Below are positions 1-7,466 of a DNA stretch of 30,170 bases, in pieces. Position numbers and translations under genes: made by a program. Source of the DNA: Pelotomaculum sp. UBA1371. GTDB taxonomy: Bacteria; Bacillota; Desulfotomaculia; Desulfotomaculales; Pelotomaculaceae. The notes below the pieces were generated by a model, which made no database searches, was not told the origin of the DNA, and saw nothing but the letters and a program-made list of their open reading frames with translations. Position 1 is the first letter of the stretch, and every line of letters begins with the position of its first letter. The stretch spans positions 1-30,170 of the forward strand of contig DBRJ01000051.1 in NCBI GenBank assembly GCA_002305915.1. The letters are read 5' to 3'.

Positions 1-1026
1 GGTAACAGTCATTTCATTTTTGGTAAGAGTTCCCGTTTTATCAGAACAGATTACAGTGGCTGTACCCAGCGTCTCAACCGCGGGCAGTTTCCTGATAATC
101 GCTTTGCGGCGACTCATCCTGGTCACACCCAGGGCCAGCACAATAGTCACCACTGCAGGCAGTCCTTCGGGTACGGCTGCCACAGCGAGGCTGATGGAAA
201 TCATGAATATTTCAAGCAAGTCTAGACCGCGCCATAAGCCAATCAGAAAAACAGCAATGACGATGATTCCGGCAGCTATCCCAAGTACCCGGCCCAGTTT
301 TCCCAGGCGCTTCTGCAGGGGCGTGGTTTCCGGTATATCCTCTTCCAGCATGCCGGCTATGCGACCCAGCTGGGTCTTCATCCCCGTTTCCACCACAATG
401 GCTTTTCCCCGTCCGGCAGTTATGGTAGTGCCCATAAAAAGCATGTTTTTCTGGTCGCCAATTGGAACCTCGAGGGCCTTTATTACAGCGGGATCTTTTT
501 CCACGGGTGCTGACTCCCCGGTCAGAGCCGACTCGTTGGTACGCAGGGAAGCCGACTCAATAAGCCTGGCGTCAGCCGGAACCGAATCACCGGCATCCAG
601 CAGGATTAGATCACCGGGAACCACTTCCTCCGCATTGATCTGAAGAACCTTTCCCTCCCTCAACACCTTTGCCGATGGCTTTGTCATGTCTTTTAAAGCC
701 TTAAGAGCGTTTTCGGCCTTGTTCTCCTGAAAAACACCAATGGCAGCATTAAGTACAACAATAATAAGGATGACAAAGGAGTCCGCCCATTCCCCAAGGA
801 TACCTGATATAACGGCAGCCACGATGAGGATCAATACCAGTATTTCCTTCATCTGGGCGATAAAAATTGACAGCAAGCTGCGGGCAGGTTTTTCCTGAAG
901 CACATTGGGTCCGTATTCCTTTAAATGACCGGCCGCTTCTTCTTTAGTAAGCCCCGAACCTGGATTTATACCCAACTCCCGGCACAACTCCCCAATCTCC
1001 ATAAAATGCCATTTACTCTTCTGCAT
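1..1026 (-). CDS. P-type Ca2+-type cation ATPase, N-terminal part (cut by window edge)
   Basis: This is the first 342 codons of an ATP-driven cation pump of the PMR1/SERCA-like (P2A) group; the frame is open to base 1. The N-terminal cation-ATPase domain (LTKEEAAGHLKEYGPN) is followed by a first pair of membrane helices at about residues 50-95. The actuator domain carries the TGES loop (ESALTGESAPVEKD). A second helix pair holds the ion-site motif AVPEGLPA, and near the end is the phosphorylation motif SDKTGTLTKNE, whose Asp is phosphorylated in the reaction cycle. The family is about 880-920 residues long, so the nucleotide-binding domain and the C-terminal helices lie outside the window. 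ATG at 1026 is preceded by GGAGG with a short 4-nt spacer. AVPEGLPA favours calcium (or manganese) export over heavy metals; this is family inference. The gene is divergent from the haloperoxidase gene. Confidence 0.95.
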   Translation of the reverse strand, partial: MQKSKWHFMEIGELCRELGINPGSGLTKEEAAGHLKEYGPNVLQEKPARSLLSIFIAQMKEILVLILIVAAVISGILGEWADSFVILIIVVLNAAIGVFQENKAENALKALKDMTKPSAKVLREGKVLQINAEEVVPGDLILLDAGDSVPADARLIESASLRTNESALTGESAPVEKDPAVIKALEVPIGDQKNMLFMGTTITAGRGKAIVVETGMKTQLGRIAGMLEEDIPETTPLQKRLGKLGRVLGIAAGIIVIAVFLIGLWRGLDLLEIFMISISLAVAAVPEGLPAVVTIVLALGVTRMSRRKAIIRKLPAVETLGTATVICSDKTGTLTKNEMTVT

Positions 1027-1254
1027 TTTTCCTCCGTAGGCAGCGAAATGATATAAAGCGGACAAGAAGCCTTTTGTCCTATTATGTGGCAGAATCTCCG
1101 TGCGTATAAATTCACAATAAAAATATTGCATGACCGTTAAGAAAAGTAATAATAGAACCTATTAAACTGGATTCCTCATATATTACTGAAAGACTTATAA
1201 TTATTTCCACGTTGCTAATTTTAGCAGCACATTCCGGTATAGTAAAGAATAATC

Positions 1255-1288
1255 AAAGGTGTCAGGGAAACGGTTCTCCTGACACTTT
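1255..1288. repeat. Inverted repeat between divergent genes
   Basis: GTGTCAGG and CCTGACAC form a perfect 8-bp stem around an 11-nt loop. The flanking AAAG and TTT extend it with one bulge. It lies between two divergent genes, where a terminator is not expected, so an operator or mRNA leader hairpin is possible. The function is unknown. Confidence 0.5.
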
Positions 1289-1396
1289 CTCTGCCCGGGC
1301 AATAAGTGGGGATAGTTTTTACTCTGGAGGAGAGAACTCTTCCGCGGTCTGGTGAATACACTTTTTTGCCCCAGGAAACATTAACCAATTTTTGCA

Positions 1397-1402
1397 TATA
1401 AT
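1397..1402 (+). promoter_or_regulatory. Candidate -10 element for the haloperoxidase gene
   Basis: A perfect TATAAT lies 31 nt before the ATG at 1434. No good -35 hexamer is seen at 17 bp, so it may be activator-dependent or coincidental in AT-rich DNA. Confidence 0.35.
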
Positions 1403-1433
1403 GTATTAACATAATTATCAGGGAGTGATCCAA

Positions 1434-3029
1434 ATGAGCGAAAAAATAATAGATATTAACCACCAAATTAAAGATATTAATTCAGTGAATCTGGAAAACA
1501 TGGTGGAGTCATGTGAAATCGGTCCAACCACCGGACGGCAGCGCCGGCAAGATGCTTTTCAAGTCCGCCTGGATGCGGCCATTTTTCAAAGGGACCTTCC
1601 CCTCCCGGGCCATCCCTGCAATGGAGATGAAGATCTTTATCCCAATAAAATCGGCAATTTTTCCAAGGCGTTGCCGCATAATCAACTTGGCGAGGTTGAC
1701 CTTAGCGCTTACAAAGCTTATCTCAGGGCTTTGTCAACCGGCAATCCGGATGATTTTGAAATGATTCCTTTAAGAGGCGGCGCCAAACTCGCCAATCCCC
1801 AGTCCGCTTACGCCTACGAACTGGCGGGACCTGATTCTCACCATTTGAGTATACCCCCGGCTCCGGCTTTCAGCAGCGCCTGGAACGCTAGTGAGATGGC
1901 TGAGCTTTACTGGCTGGCGCTAACCCGTGATGTTCCTTTCGCTGAATACGACACAAATCCGCTGACACTTGCAGCCGCTTCCGATCTTTCCAAATTCTCA
2001 GACTTCCGCGGACCCAAAGTAAACGGGGAAGTCACTACGGGAACCCTTTTTCGCGGCAACACTCCGGGCGATTTGGTGGGGCCATATATTTCCCAGTTTC
2101 TCTGGAAAAACATTCCTTTCGGGGCCTCCACAATTGTCCAGCGCAATCGCACCACAGTGGCAGGCGACGACTACCTGACTTCATACCAGGACTGGCTGAA
2201 CATCCAAAACGGATTTTCTCCGTCAACCTCGAATCAGTTCGACCCCGCACCCCGTTATATCCGCAATAACCGTGACCTGGGCGAGTGGAACCAGCGTGAT
2301 TTCAGTTACCAGGGTTGTCTCGGCGCCTGCTTAATTTTGCTCAGTTACGGCCCGGCGGCATTGTCCCAAACCAACCCCTACCTGCGTTCCTTGACCCAGA
2401 CAGGTTTCGCCACATTCGCCGCTCAGCATATTTTGGACTTTGTGGCCCGGGCGGCTCGGGCGGCAAACCTGGCCGGATGGTTCCAGAAATTCCTGGTCCA
2501 CCGCCGGCTCCGGCCCGAGGCCTTCGGAGGGCGCGTCCATAACCTGCTGAAGGGCGCCGCCGACTACCCGGTTAACGAAGAACTGCTCAACTCCCAGGCT
2601 ATTAGCGAAATCTTCAATAAATACGGCACATACCTGCTGCCTGTGGCCTATCCCCAAGGCTCACCTTACCATCCGGCTTACCCCGCCGGCCACGCTTGCG
2701 GCGCAGGGGCATGCGCCACCATGCTGAAAGCTTTCTTCAAGGAATGGTTTATAATTCCCGATCCGGTGGTGGCAAGCGCCGACGGACTCACGCTGCTGCC
2801 TTACACGGGAGAACCTTTGACGGTGGGCGGGGAGATTAATAAACTGGCTACAAATGTCGGCTATGGCCGCAACGCCGCAGGTGTACATTGGCGCACCGAC
2901 GGCAGCGAGGGCCTGAAGCTGGGTGAGGCTGTGGCCATCGGAATCCTTCAGGACTACAAAAGAACTTACAACGAAGACTTCGCGGGCTTCTCCTTCACCA
3001 AGTTCGACGGCACCACCATAACCATCTAA
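1434..3029 (+). CDS. Vanadium-dependent haloperoxidase family protein (PAP2 superfamily)
   Basis: The protein has 531 residues and resembles bacterial and algal vanadium bromoperoxidases, which oxidise halides with H2O2 using a vanadate cofactor. The vanadate pocket residues can be read in order: K352 and R360-P361 in KFLVHRRLRPEAFGG (the K-x7-RP spacing of the bromoperoxidase type), the PAGH loop with catalytic H420, and R479 and H485 in GRNAAGVHWR. The usual Ser of PSGH is Ala (A418). There is no signal peptide, so it is probably cytoplasmic. A GTG at 1425 would lie inside the ribosome site; ATG at 1434 is correctly spaced (8 nt) from GGGAG at 1421-1425. A phosphatase activity, known for the wider PAP2 superfamily, is an alternative. 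The gene stands alone, and a large palindrome follows it. Confidence 0.9.
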   Translation: MSEKIIDINHQIKDINSVNLENMVESCEIGPTTGRQRRQDAFQVRLDAAIFQRDLPLPGHPCNGDEDLYPNKIGNFSKALPHNQLGEVDLSAYKAYLRALSTGNPDDFEMIPLRGGAKLANPQSAYAYELAGPDSHHLSIPPAPAFSSAWNASEMAELYWLALTRDVPFAEYDTNPLTLAAASDLSKFSDFRGPKVNGEVTTGTLFRGNTPGDLVGPYISQFLWKNIPFGASTIVQRNRTTVAGDDYLTSYQDWLNIQNGFSPSTSNQFDPAPRYIRNNRDLGEWNQRDFSYQGCLGACLILLSYGPAALSQTNPYLRSLTQTGFATFAAQHILDFVARAARAANLAGWFQKFLVHRRLRPEAFGGRVHNLLKGAADYPVNEELLNSQAISEIFNKYGTYLLPVAYPQGSPYHPAYPAGHACGAGACATMLKAFFKEWFIIPDPVVASADGLTLLPYTGEPLTVGGEINKLATNVGYGRNAAGVHWRTDGSEGLKLGEAVAIGILQDYKRTYNEDFAGFSFTKFDGTTITI

Positions 3030-3043
3030 GCCGTGTTAAAAAT

Positions 3044-3079
3044 GCGGTGCAACTGGAGGCATGCCTCCAGTTGCACCGC
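3044..3079. repeat. 36-nt perfect palindrome downstream of the haloperoxidase gene
   Basis: Arms of 18 nt (GCGGTGCAACTGGAGGCA and its exact complement) meet with no unpaired centre, 14 nt after the haloperoxidase stop. As RNA it would form a very stable hairpin with a forced loop of about 4 nt. No T-run follows, so it is not a standard intrinsic terminator. It could act as a 3' stabiliser, a factor-dependent terminator or a relic of a small repeat element. Confidence 0.75.
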
Positions 3080-3427
3080 CACCTCAATCCAGGTCCGGGG
3101 GTACAGGACCTCACTTATGACTTCCAGCAACGGAACTGTCCGGAAAATGGTGGAGAGGAGGTCAACCAGGACGCTCCGGGGACCAATTCCGCAGCTTAAA
3201 AGCATGACCACATATAAAGAACACATGGGAGTCCTGTTCGAAAGGTACTAAAAGGCGCCCCTGGATCCGGGCGCCATATAAGAAACTGTAAAATTATTTT
3301 CGGGAAATCATGGCTGCCTACGGTTATTCACATCTTCGGGCAGGTCTGTGGAATGCTCAAAGGTTGGATTACCGGCACAGAACCAAAAAAAATTTTGTTA
3401 ACTCCTTCCCGATCCTGAAACAGCATT
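3080..3427. other. Intergenic stretch, no supported gene
   Basis: A short plus-strand frame (ATG at 3042, starting in the palindrome and ending at 3251) and a minus-strand frame cover part of this DNA. Neither has a ribosome site or family resemblance. A second hairpin at 3254-3275 follows directly. The rest is AT-rich and unremarkable. Confidence 0.5.
3254..3275. repeat. GC-rich hairpin
   Basis: GGCGCCC and GGGCGCC form a perfect 7-bp stem around an 8-nt loop (CTGGATCC). It is followed by ATATAAG rather than a T-run, so termination is only a possibility. Confidence 0.5.
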
Positions 3428-3796
3428 TTAAAAAACGTGATTGAGCATTAGCAAAACCAGCGGCAATGCCAGCCAGCAATGTATTCTCAAGCGTGATTTG
3501 CGCCTGGCCGTCAGCATGGCCAGTAAAACCACCGCTGCAAGTACGCACCAGGTCAACAGTCCCGAAAGAAGGTGGCCCTTGAATAAAACCTGGGCTCCCC
3601 ACCCCCAGCCCCGCCTGCCCGTTAAAACCAGAAGGCCATGCACCGTAAGAACCAATATACTGGCCAGGGCTAAATTGTGATGGTTTGCTGAATACAATAA
3701 CAAGCCTGCTTTGCGCAAATTAAAACGACGCAAAATATATGGCAGCAAGGCGCCTGCAACAAGTATAAAACCCAGCCATCCTGTGAGCTCAACCAA
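3428..3796 (-). CDS. Small four-helix membrane protein with haem-type histidine pairs
   Basis: About 122 residues, almost entirely four hydrophobic helices. Helix 2 carries H40 and H53 and helix 4 carries H106 and H120 (13-14 residues apart in each helix), a spacing typical of bis-haem ferric-reductase-like or b561-like domains. A transmembrane electron carrier is therefore likely. This is inference from the His pattern; I do not recognise a named family. The longest frame starts at GTG 3805, but AGGTGA overlaps that codon, and TTG at 3796 is correctly spaced (5 nt). It lies downstream of the iron-sulfur flavoprotein gene on the same strand, about 100 bp away, so the two may share a redox context. 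Confidence 0.65.
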   Translation of the reverse strand: MVELTGWLGFILVAGALLPYILRRFNLRKAGLLLYSANHHNLALASILVLTVHGLLVLTGRRGWGWGAQVLFKGHLLSGLLTWCVLAAVVLLAMLTARRKSRLRIHCWLALPLVLLMLNHVF

Positions 3797-3875
3797 AATA
3801 TTCACCTCATGGTAAAAACTAAACAGCTGTACCTTTTAGATCTTATACTATGAGCAGACTTAAAATTTATACCAG

Positions 3876-3903
3876 AAACAGCCTTCAACTGCGTCAGCTG
3901 TTT
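3876..3903 (-). terminator. Possible weak terminator at the end of the flavoprotein gene
   Basis: AAACAGC and GCTGTTT pair around a 14-nt loop overlapping the flavoprotein stop codon. The T-run after the stem on the minus strand is poor, so confidence is low. Confidence 0.3.
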
Positions 3904-4754
3904 TAATCCTTTTCAGGCGGTTTTATCCACCAGTCAAGGGAACGGTATGGTTCCTGCAGTTTTTGGTAGTGATCCTTTTTGGCAAGAAACTCCCGCTTCT
4001 TACTATTGAGGTAGACGTCAAAATGCTCGTAGCGTCCTTCTTCAGTGAAACGGTGATTATCCCGGGGATAAAAGACCATTTTAACTTCCTGACCCTCAGC
4101 TTTAAACTCACCCCTGGTGTTGCAGAAGGGGCAGACTATATCTTTACCTTCATAACGGAACAGGTCGCTCCAGCAAACCGGACATTCGTTGGCTTTGAAA
4201 GTTCGCCGGTAACCGGGGTCCATTAACCCCCTCCCCATTTGCCGGACTCTTTCCAGATTTCCGGGGTCTTCCAAAACTTCCGCCGGACTGGCCCCGAAAA
4301 AACTGTCGCTGTCTATTAAATTCAAGTTTAAAAACCTGGCAGTGAGGTTTAAAGCCGCCTCTGCGTAACCTTTCATATCAGTCGCTCCATAAGTCATGAT
4401 ACATATGCAGGGTTTGCCGCGAAATTCCTCGGCTTTATTGCCTACCGAAAGGAATCTGTCCTGAAACACCCTGATGCTCCCCTGAGGACCCAGAAAGTAG
4501 CAGGGCGCCGCAATAACAACAGCATCAGCAGCCCGGATTTTATCCAACAGAAATTGCAAATCATCATTAATATGACAGGGGACATCCGGCGGCAAGCATC
4601 TGTAACATGCTTTGCAGGACTTAATATTCAGGTCAGTCAACCTGATCATTTCTTTTTGAGTGTCCGCCCCAGTTGCTTCCATAGCCGCCTTGGTTAAAAG
4701 TTCCGAATTTCCCAGTACCCGCTGTGATGCTACAATGCCCAAAATGCGTTTCAT
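3903..4754 (-). CDS. Iron-sulfur flavoprotein-type NAD(P)H:FMN reductase with C-terminal zinc ribbon
   Basis: 283 residues. The N-terminal half has the flavodoxin-like fold of the FMN reductase family (start GIVASQRVLGNSELL, a phosphate-binding loop). The compact cluster C47-x2-C50-x2-C53-x6-C60 is the signature of archaeal and clostridial iron-sulfur flavoproteins, which bind a [4Fe-4S] cluster and FMN and reduce O2, H2O2 or other small acceptors. Residues 191-211 add C191-x2-C194 and C208-x2-C211, a rubredoxin/zinc-ribbon-like knuckle not found in the minimal family. ATG at 4754 follows a GGAGAGGAG site. The protein is predicted to be cytoplasmic. The partner electron donor is not evident. 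Confidence 0.85.
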   Translation of the reverse strand: MKRILGIVASQRVLGNSELLTKAAMEATGADTQKEMIRLTDLNIKSCKACYRCLPPDVPCHINDDLQFLLDKIRAADAVVIAAPCYFLGPQGSIRVFQDRFLSVGNKAEEFRGKPCICIMTYGATDMKGYAEAALNLTARFLNLNLIDSDSFFGASPAEVLEDPGNLERVRQMGRGLMDPGYRRTFKANECPVCWSDLFRYEGKDIVCPFCNTRGEFKAEGQEVKMVFYPRDNHRFTEEGRYEHFDVYLNSKKREFLAKKDHYQKLQEPYRSLDWWIKPPEKD

Positions 4755-5320
4755 AGTTATTATGCTCCTCTCCTGCTTGTGTCTGTGGTTAAACCGGTGT
4801 TATGTTCTAAAAGTATTTGTTTGATCTCAAGTTCCTCAACTGACAACACAAATTCCTGATTAAATATTAAAAAAAGGTTAGTCCCCTGAATACTGTACTC
4901 GCTATTATTTATTATCCAAAAGCAATCAAATTCCTGCTCATAGGATAGCGTTAACCAAATAAATGTCGAAATTTGCCCCTTCTAGTCTACTAGTCCCAGA
5001 CAGCACCATGTTCTCATTTTTTAAATACCAAAACACCCCTTTCGGAGTGTCCTCAGGAATCAGTGTTTTAGCTAATAGACATACGGTCATCCGTGCCGGC
5101 AAGAATCCTATCCCTCTTGTCAAAAACTTAAACCACAAGGCCGATTTGCTGAATTATGCCGGCAGTACCATCTTCACGAAGGAAAATCTGGCCTTTGTCC
5201 CTCCTTTATCTAAATACCAGGCAAAAATGAGGGTAATGCTAAGCCCCTGTTATCAACGATTCTTGGAACAAATATCTTTTTTCTGGTACCAAAAATAACC
5301 GGTAGATAATGTTACTAGAA
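4755..5320. other. Intergenic stretch with coding-like minus-strand remnants
   Basis: No intact gene is supported. On the minus strand a frame open from about 4975 to 4757 has a protein-like composition (for example NQEFVLSVEELEIKQILLEH) but lacks an ATG over most of its length. A neighbouring frame at 4938-5138 also looks protein-like. Together they could be a frameshifted, decayed gene. The plus-strand frame at 4963-5298 has no family resemblance and no ribosome site. Confidence 0.35.
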
Positions 5321-6619
5321 TCAGCCGGTACTTTCAAGAACATTCGTCCGCTCTAAATAAAATTTCACATAGAAGGTAGTGCCTGATGAGCTGGTTTCTA
5401 TTTTAATAGCAGCATTATGCCGGTTGGCAATACTGTAGCAGACTGCCAGGCCCAGGCCGGTTCCATGGTCTTTTGTAGTAAAAAAAGGTGTACCAATTTT
5501 ATCCAGAATTTTAGGGTCAATGCCCGGTCCCTGATCTTGAACCGCTAGCACAACAGCTTCCGGATCCAGAAAAGTCCTTATAATTATGATACTGCCGGCG
5601 GGGGTGGCCTCCAGTGCGTTACGAATCAAATTATATACTATCTGCCTTATTTCCTTTTCATCCAAAAACAAATCGGGGATTTTTTCCAGTTCCACTTTCA
5701 ACTGAACATCATGCTTTATCGCATCAGATTCAAGCAAAGGGGATAGGGTTTGAATGATTTTATTTATGTTATTTGCTTTTTTTTCGACCGGCTTGTTTTT
5801 GGCCATGGTTAAAAACTCCGTTATAATCGCATTTGCCCGGTCTAACTCACTAATCATCAAATCAAAATACTCTTTATCCCCTGCATAATTCTTTTTGCTG
5901 CCGATCAGCTGCAAAAATCCCCTCACTGTTGTCATGGGATTTCTAATCTCATGACCGATACCGGCAGCTATTTCTCCTACCAGATTTAATTGAGCCAGAC
6001 GGGCAACTTCATTTTCAATTTTTTTACGCTTGCTTATTTCCTCTTTAAGGGACAGCAGATTGGCCTTTAACTGTTCCCGGTGTTTTCCTACGGTATCAAC
6101 AGTCACACCAACAGACCAGCCCACGACGTACATCATGCCGCAGATAATCAGCATGTTTTCTATGGCCTGCACAATGCTATTCCCTTCAATAATAATCGAA
6201 TGCAGCAACAAAATAACTGTGCCAAGAATAGCCATATACAGACCGGCCTTCATACCGGCAACGGATGCAGCAATTATTACCGGCAGGAGAAACACTATTT
6301 TTGACCAGTAAGTATGCTCCCCTACCAAAAATAAAATCAACACTGTCATTACCAGGGGAAAAGCTATGTAATAGGTTTCTTTTAAGGAAATAAATTTGGA
6401 TTTCTTAAAATGATTATAGGACCTCAATTTAAACAACAAAATAACGCCAATGAAACATAAAAATATAAATAGCCTGATATGAAACACGGGATATATTTGC
6501 TCATTATCACTGCTTAGGATTAAGACCACCATCAATATGAAAATACACATTATATGGGTAATTGTAAAATATTCGTACAGCTCCCTTTCTCTTTCCAAAA
6601 CGTCCTTTTCATCGGCCAT
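5321..6619 (-). CDS. Membrane sensor histidine kinase (HisKA/HATPase), Agr-linked
   Basis: 432 residues. About six membrane helices fill residues 15-175 with almost no extracellular domain, as in KinB-like sporulation kinases. A short coiled linker (residues 180-210) leads to the HisKA box GIGHEIRNPMTTVRGFLQL, with phospho-accepting H223. The ATPase domain has the N box NLIRNALEA, G1 DQGPGI, F box FFTTK and G2 GTGLGL, so the kinase looks active. It is not the HPK10-type kinase of staphylococcal AgrC. No response regulator is adjacent, so it may feed a phosphorelay such as Spo0F/Spo0A; that is inference. A GTG at 6631 is possible, but ATG at 6619 sits 9 nt after GGGGTG. It is the last gene of the agr cassette, 73 bp after agrD. 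Confidence 0.92.
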   Translation of the reverse strand: MADEKDVLERERELYEYFTITHIMCIFILMVVLILSSDNEQIYPVFHIRLFIFLCFIGVILLFKLRSYNHFKKSKFISLKETYYIAFPLVMTVLILFLVGEHTYWSKIVFLLPVIIAASVAGMKAGLYMAILGTVILLLHSIIIEGNSIVQAIENMLIICGMMYVVGWSVGVTVDTVGKHREQLKANLLSLKEEISKRKKIENEVARLAQLNLVGEIAAGIGHEIRNPMTTVRGFLQLIGSKKNYAGDKEYFDLMISELDRANAIITEFLTMAKNKPVEKKANNINKIIQTLSPLLESDAIKHDVQLKVELEKIPDLFLDEKEIRQIVYNLIRNALEATPAGSIIIIRTFLDPEAVVLAVQDQGPGIDPKILDKIGTPFFTTKDHGTGLGLAVCYSIANRHNAAIKIETSSSGTTFYVKFYLERTNVLESTG

Positions 6620-6652
6620 TAACAATAACACCCCGGGATATAGTTGATACAG

Positions 6653-6679
6653 AAAGAGGTGGAATGGACCACCTCCTTT
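6653..6679 (-). promoter_or_regulatory. Hairpin between agrD and the kinase gene
   Basis: On the coding strand AAAGGAGGTGG pairs with CCACCTCTTT (one bulge, loop TCCATT). The 5' arm is itself a strong Shine-Dalgarno sequence but no start codon is suitably placed for it. The hairpin ends in CTTTCTGT, a weak T-rich tail. A partial terminator or processing site that lowers kinase expression relative to the peptide is plausible. Confidence 0.5.
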
Positions 6680-6692
6680 AAAACAATTTACC

Positions 6693-6815
6693 CTACCTCC
6701 TTAAGGATTCAGGTACAGCAGTCTGGTATTGAGAGACAGAACAAGCGGATGCTGAGGCAATATTTGCCAGCAATAATAACAATGTGACCATAAACCCAAA
6801 TAACTTATATTTCAT
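6693..6815 (-). CDS. agrD: AgrD-type cyclic (thio)lactone autoinducer pro-peptide, 40 residues
   Basis: The peptide has a basic start (MKYK), a hydrophobic amphipathic segment (residues 5-20), an ASASA stretch, then CSVSQYQTAVPESLRR. Cys25 followed by a short polar-aromatic run and an acidic, proline-containing tail (VPESL) is the layout of clostridial AgrD peptides, in which AgrB cuts off the tail and closes a ring on the Cys. ATG at 6815 has a perfect AGGAGGTGA site lying in the 3' end of agrB, and begins 6 nt after the agrB stop. The mature signal probably begins at or just before C25. The ring length (for example up to Q29 or Y30) cannot be set from sequence. The gene is short enough to be missed by length filters. 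Confidence 0.9.
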   Translation of the reverse strand: MKYKLFGFMVTLLLLLANIASASACSVSQYQTAVPESLRR

Positions 6816-6821
6816 AATCAC

Positions 6822-7466
6822 TCACCTCCTCTCGAACCTCTCTTTTTTGATTGATATTCCGTCTATCCAGGCCATAATCCGGTGCCCGTAACTGCTAAGC
6901 ATCAAGCTGATCCAAAGCACGCTCAGCGCCAGGCATAGTGACACCTGCTGTGCGTATGGCCACGGGCTTTGTCGCAGGAATATCAATACAAGAACCAGAA
7001 CGAGTAAAACGATTAATGATCCGGTTTTTAATTTCTTACGCCTCAGAGGGGATATTATTGGAGCAGCGGGATTGTCCACCGGGGCTGATTGAAGGATCTT
7101 CACCAAACCCATAAGGACACAGGCAGCGGAAATGGTATCAATATATGACTGACTCAAAAACGAAAGGTGCAACCCCAGCAGGGCAATTAAAGGGAAAACG
7201 GTCACAGTAACCAAACCGCAGCGCCAGGGCGAATTTGAATGAGCCCCTCCGGCAGTATGCCTGAAAAAAAACGCTGTTACAAGGCAGGCAACAGTACCAG
7301 GCAATACACCCAGAAAAAAGCCCAGAAGAAGAGCCAGACAAATATTTAACAAGTTGATTACCAGAACTTCAATTACATATGACAGAATTATTTCTTTTTC
7401 TTGAGCCAGACCTGTGCGGGTCGCCAGGAAGGCGGCACAGCGTTTGCTGATAGGGAGATAGCTCAT
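6822..7466 (-). CDS. agrB: AgrB-type pro-peptide processing membrane protease
   Basis: About 214 residues with six predicted helices. The catalytic pair of AgrB cysteine endopeptidases is present in RHTAGGAHSNSPWRCG: His (H76) and Cys (C83) seven residues apart, as in S. aureus H77/C84. It should cleave the AgrD C-terminal tail at the inner membrane face and form the thiolactone. ATG at 7466 overlaps the stop of the upstream gene (ATGA), a sign of translational coupling. GTG at 7475, 4 nt after GGAGG, is an alternative start. agrD follows directly. The basic C-terminal tail (KKERFERR) overlaps the agrD ribosome site. Confidence 0.93.
   Translation of the reverse strand: MSYLPISKRCAAFLATRTGLAQEKEIILSYVIEVLVINLLNICLALLLGFFLGVLPGTVACLVTAFFFRHTAGGAHSNSPWRCGLVTVTVFPLIALLGLHLSFLSQSYIDTISAACVLMGLVKILQSAPVDNPAAPIISPLRRKKLKTGSLIVLLVLVLVLIFLRQSPWPYAQQVSLCLALSVLWISLMLSSYGHRIMAWIDGISIKKERFERR

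Larger units (their letters stand above)
1027..1433. other. Divergent intergenic region, 407 bp
   Basis: This AT-rich spacer separates the divergent ATPase and haloperoxidase genes and must hold both promoters. I see no convincing gene: the longest minus-strand frame across it has no family resemblance and overlaps the start of the haloperoxidase. It contains an inverted repeat at 1255-1288 and a TATAAT-like hexamer at 1397-1402, listed separately. Confidence 0.6.

Noticed and set aside
1221..1466. Minus-strand 81-codon frame over the haloperoxidase promoter
   Set aside because: It overlaps the haloperoxidase start, has no ribosome site and no family resemblance.
3033..3251. 72-codon plus-strand frame after the haloperoxidase gene
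   Set aside because: It begins in the palindrome, has no ribosome site, is Arg/Ser/Thr rich and resembles no family; the antisense frame is equally unconvincing.
4963..5298. 111-codon plus-strand frame
   Set aside because: It lacks a ribosome site and family resemblance, and overlaps more protein-like minus-strand frames.
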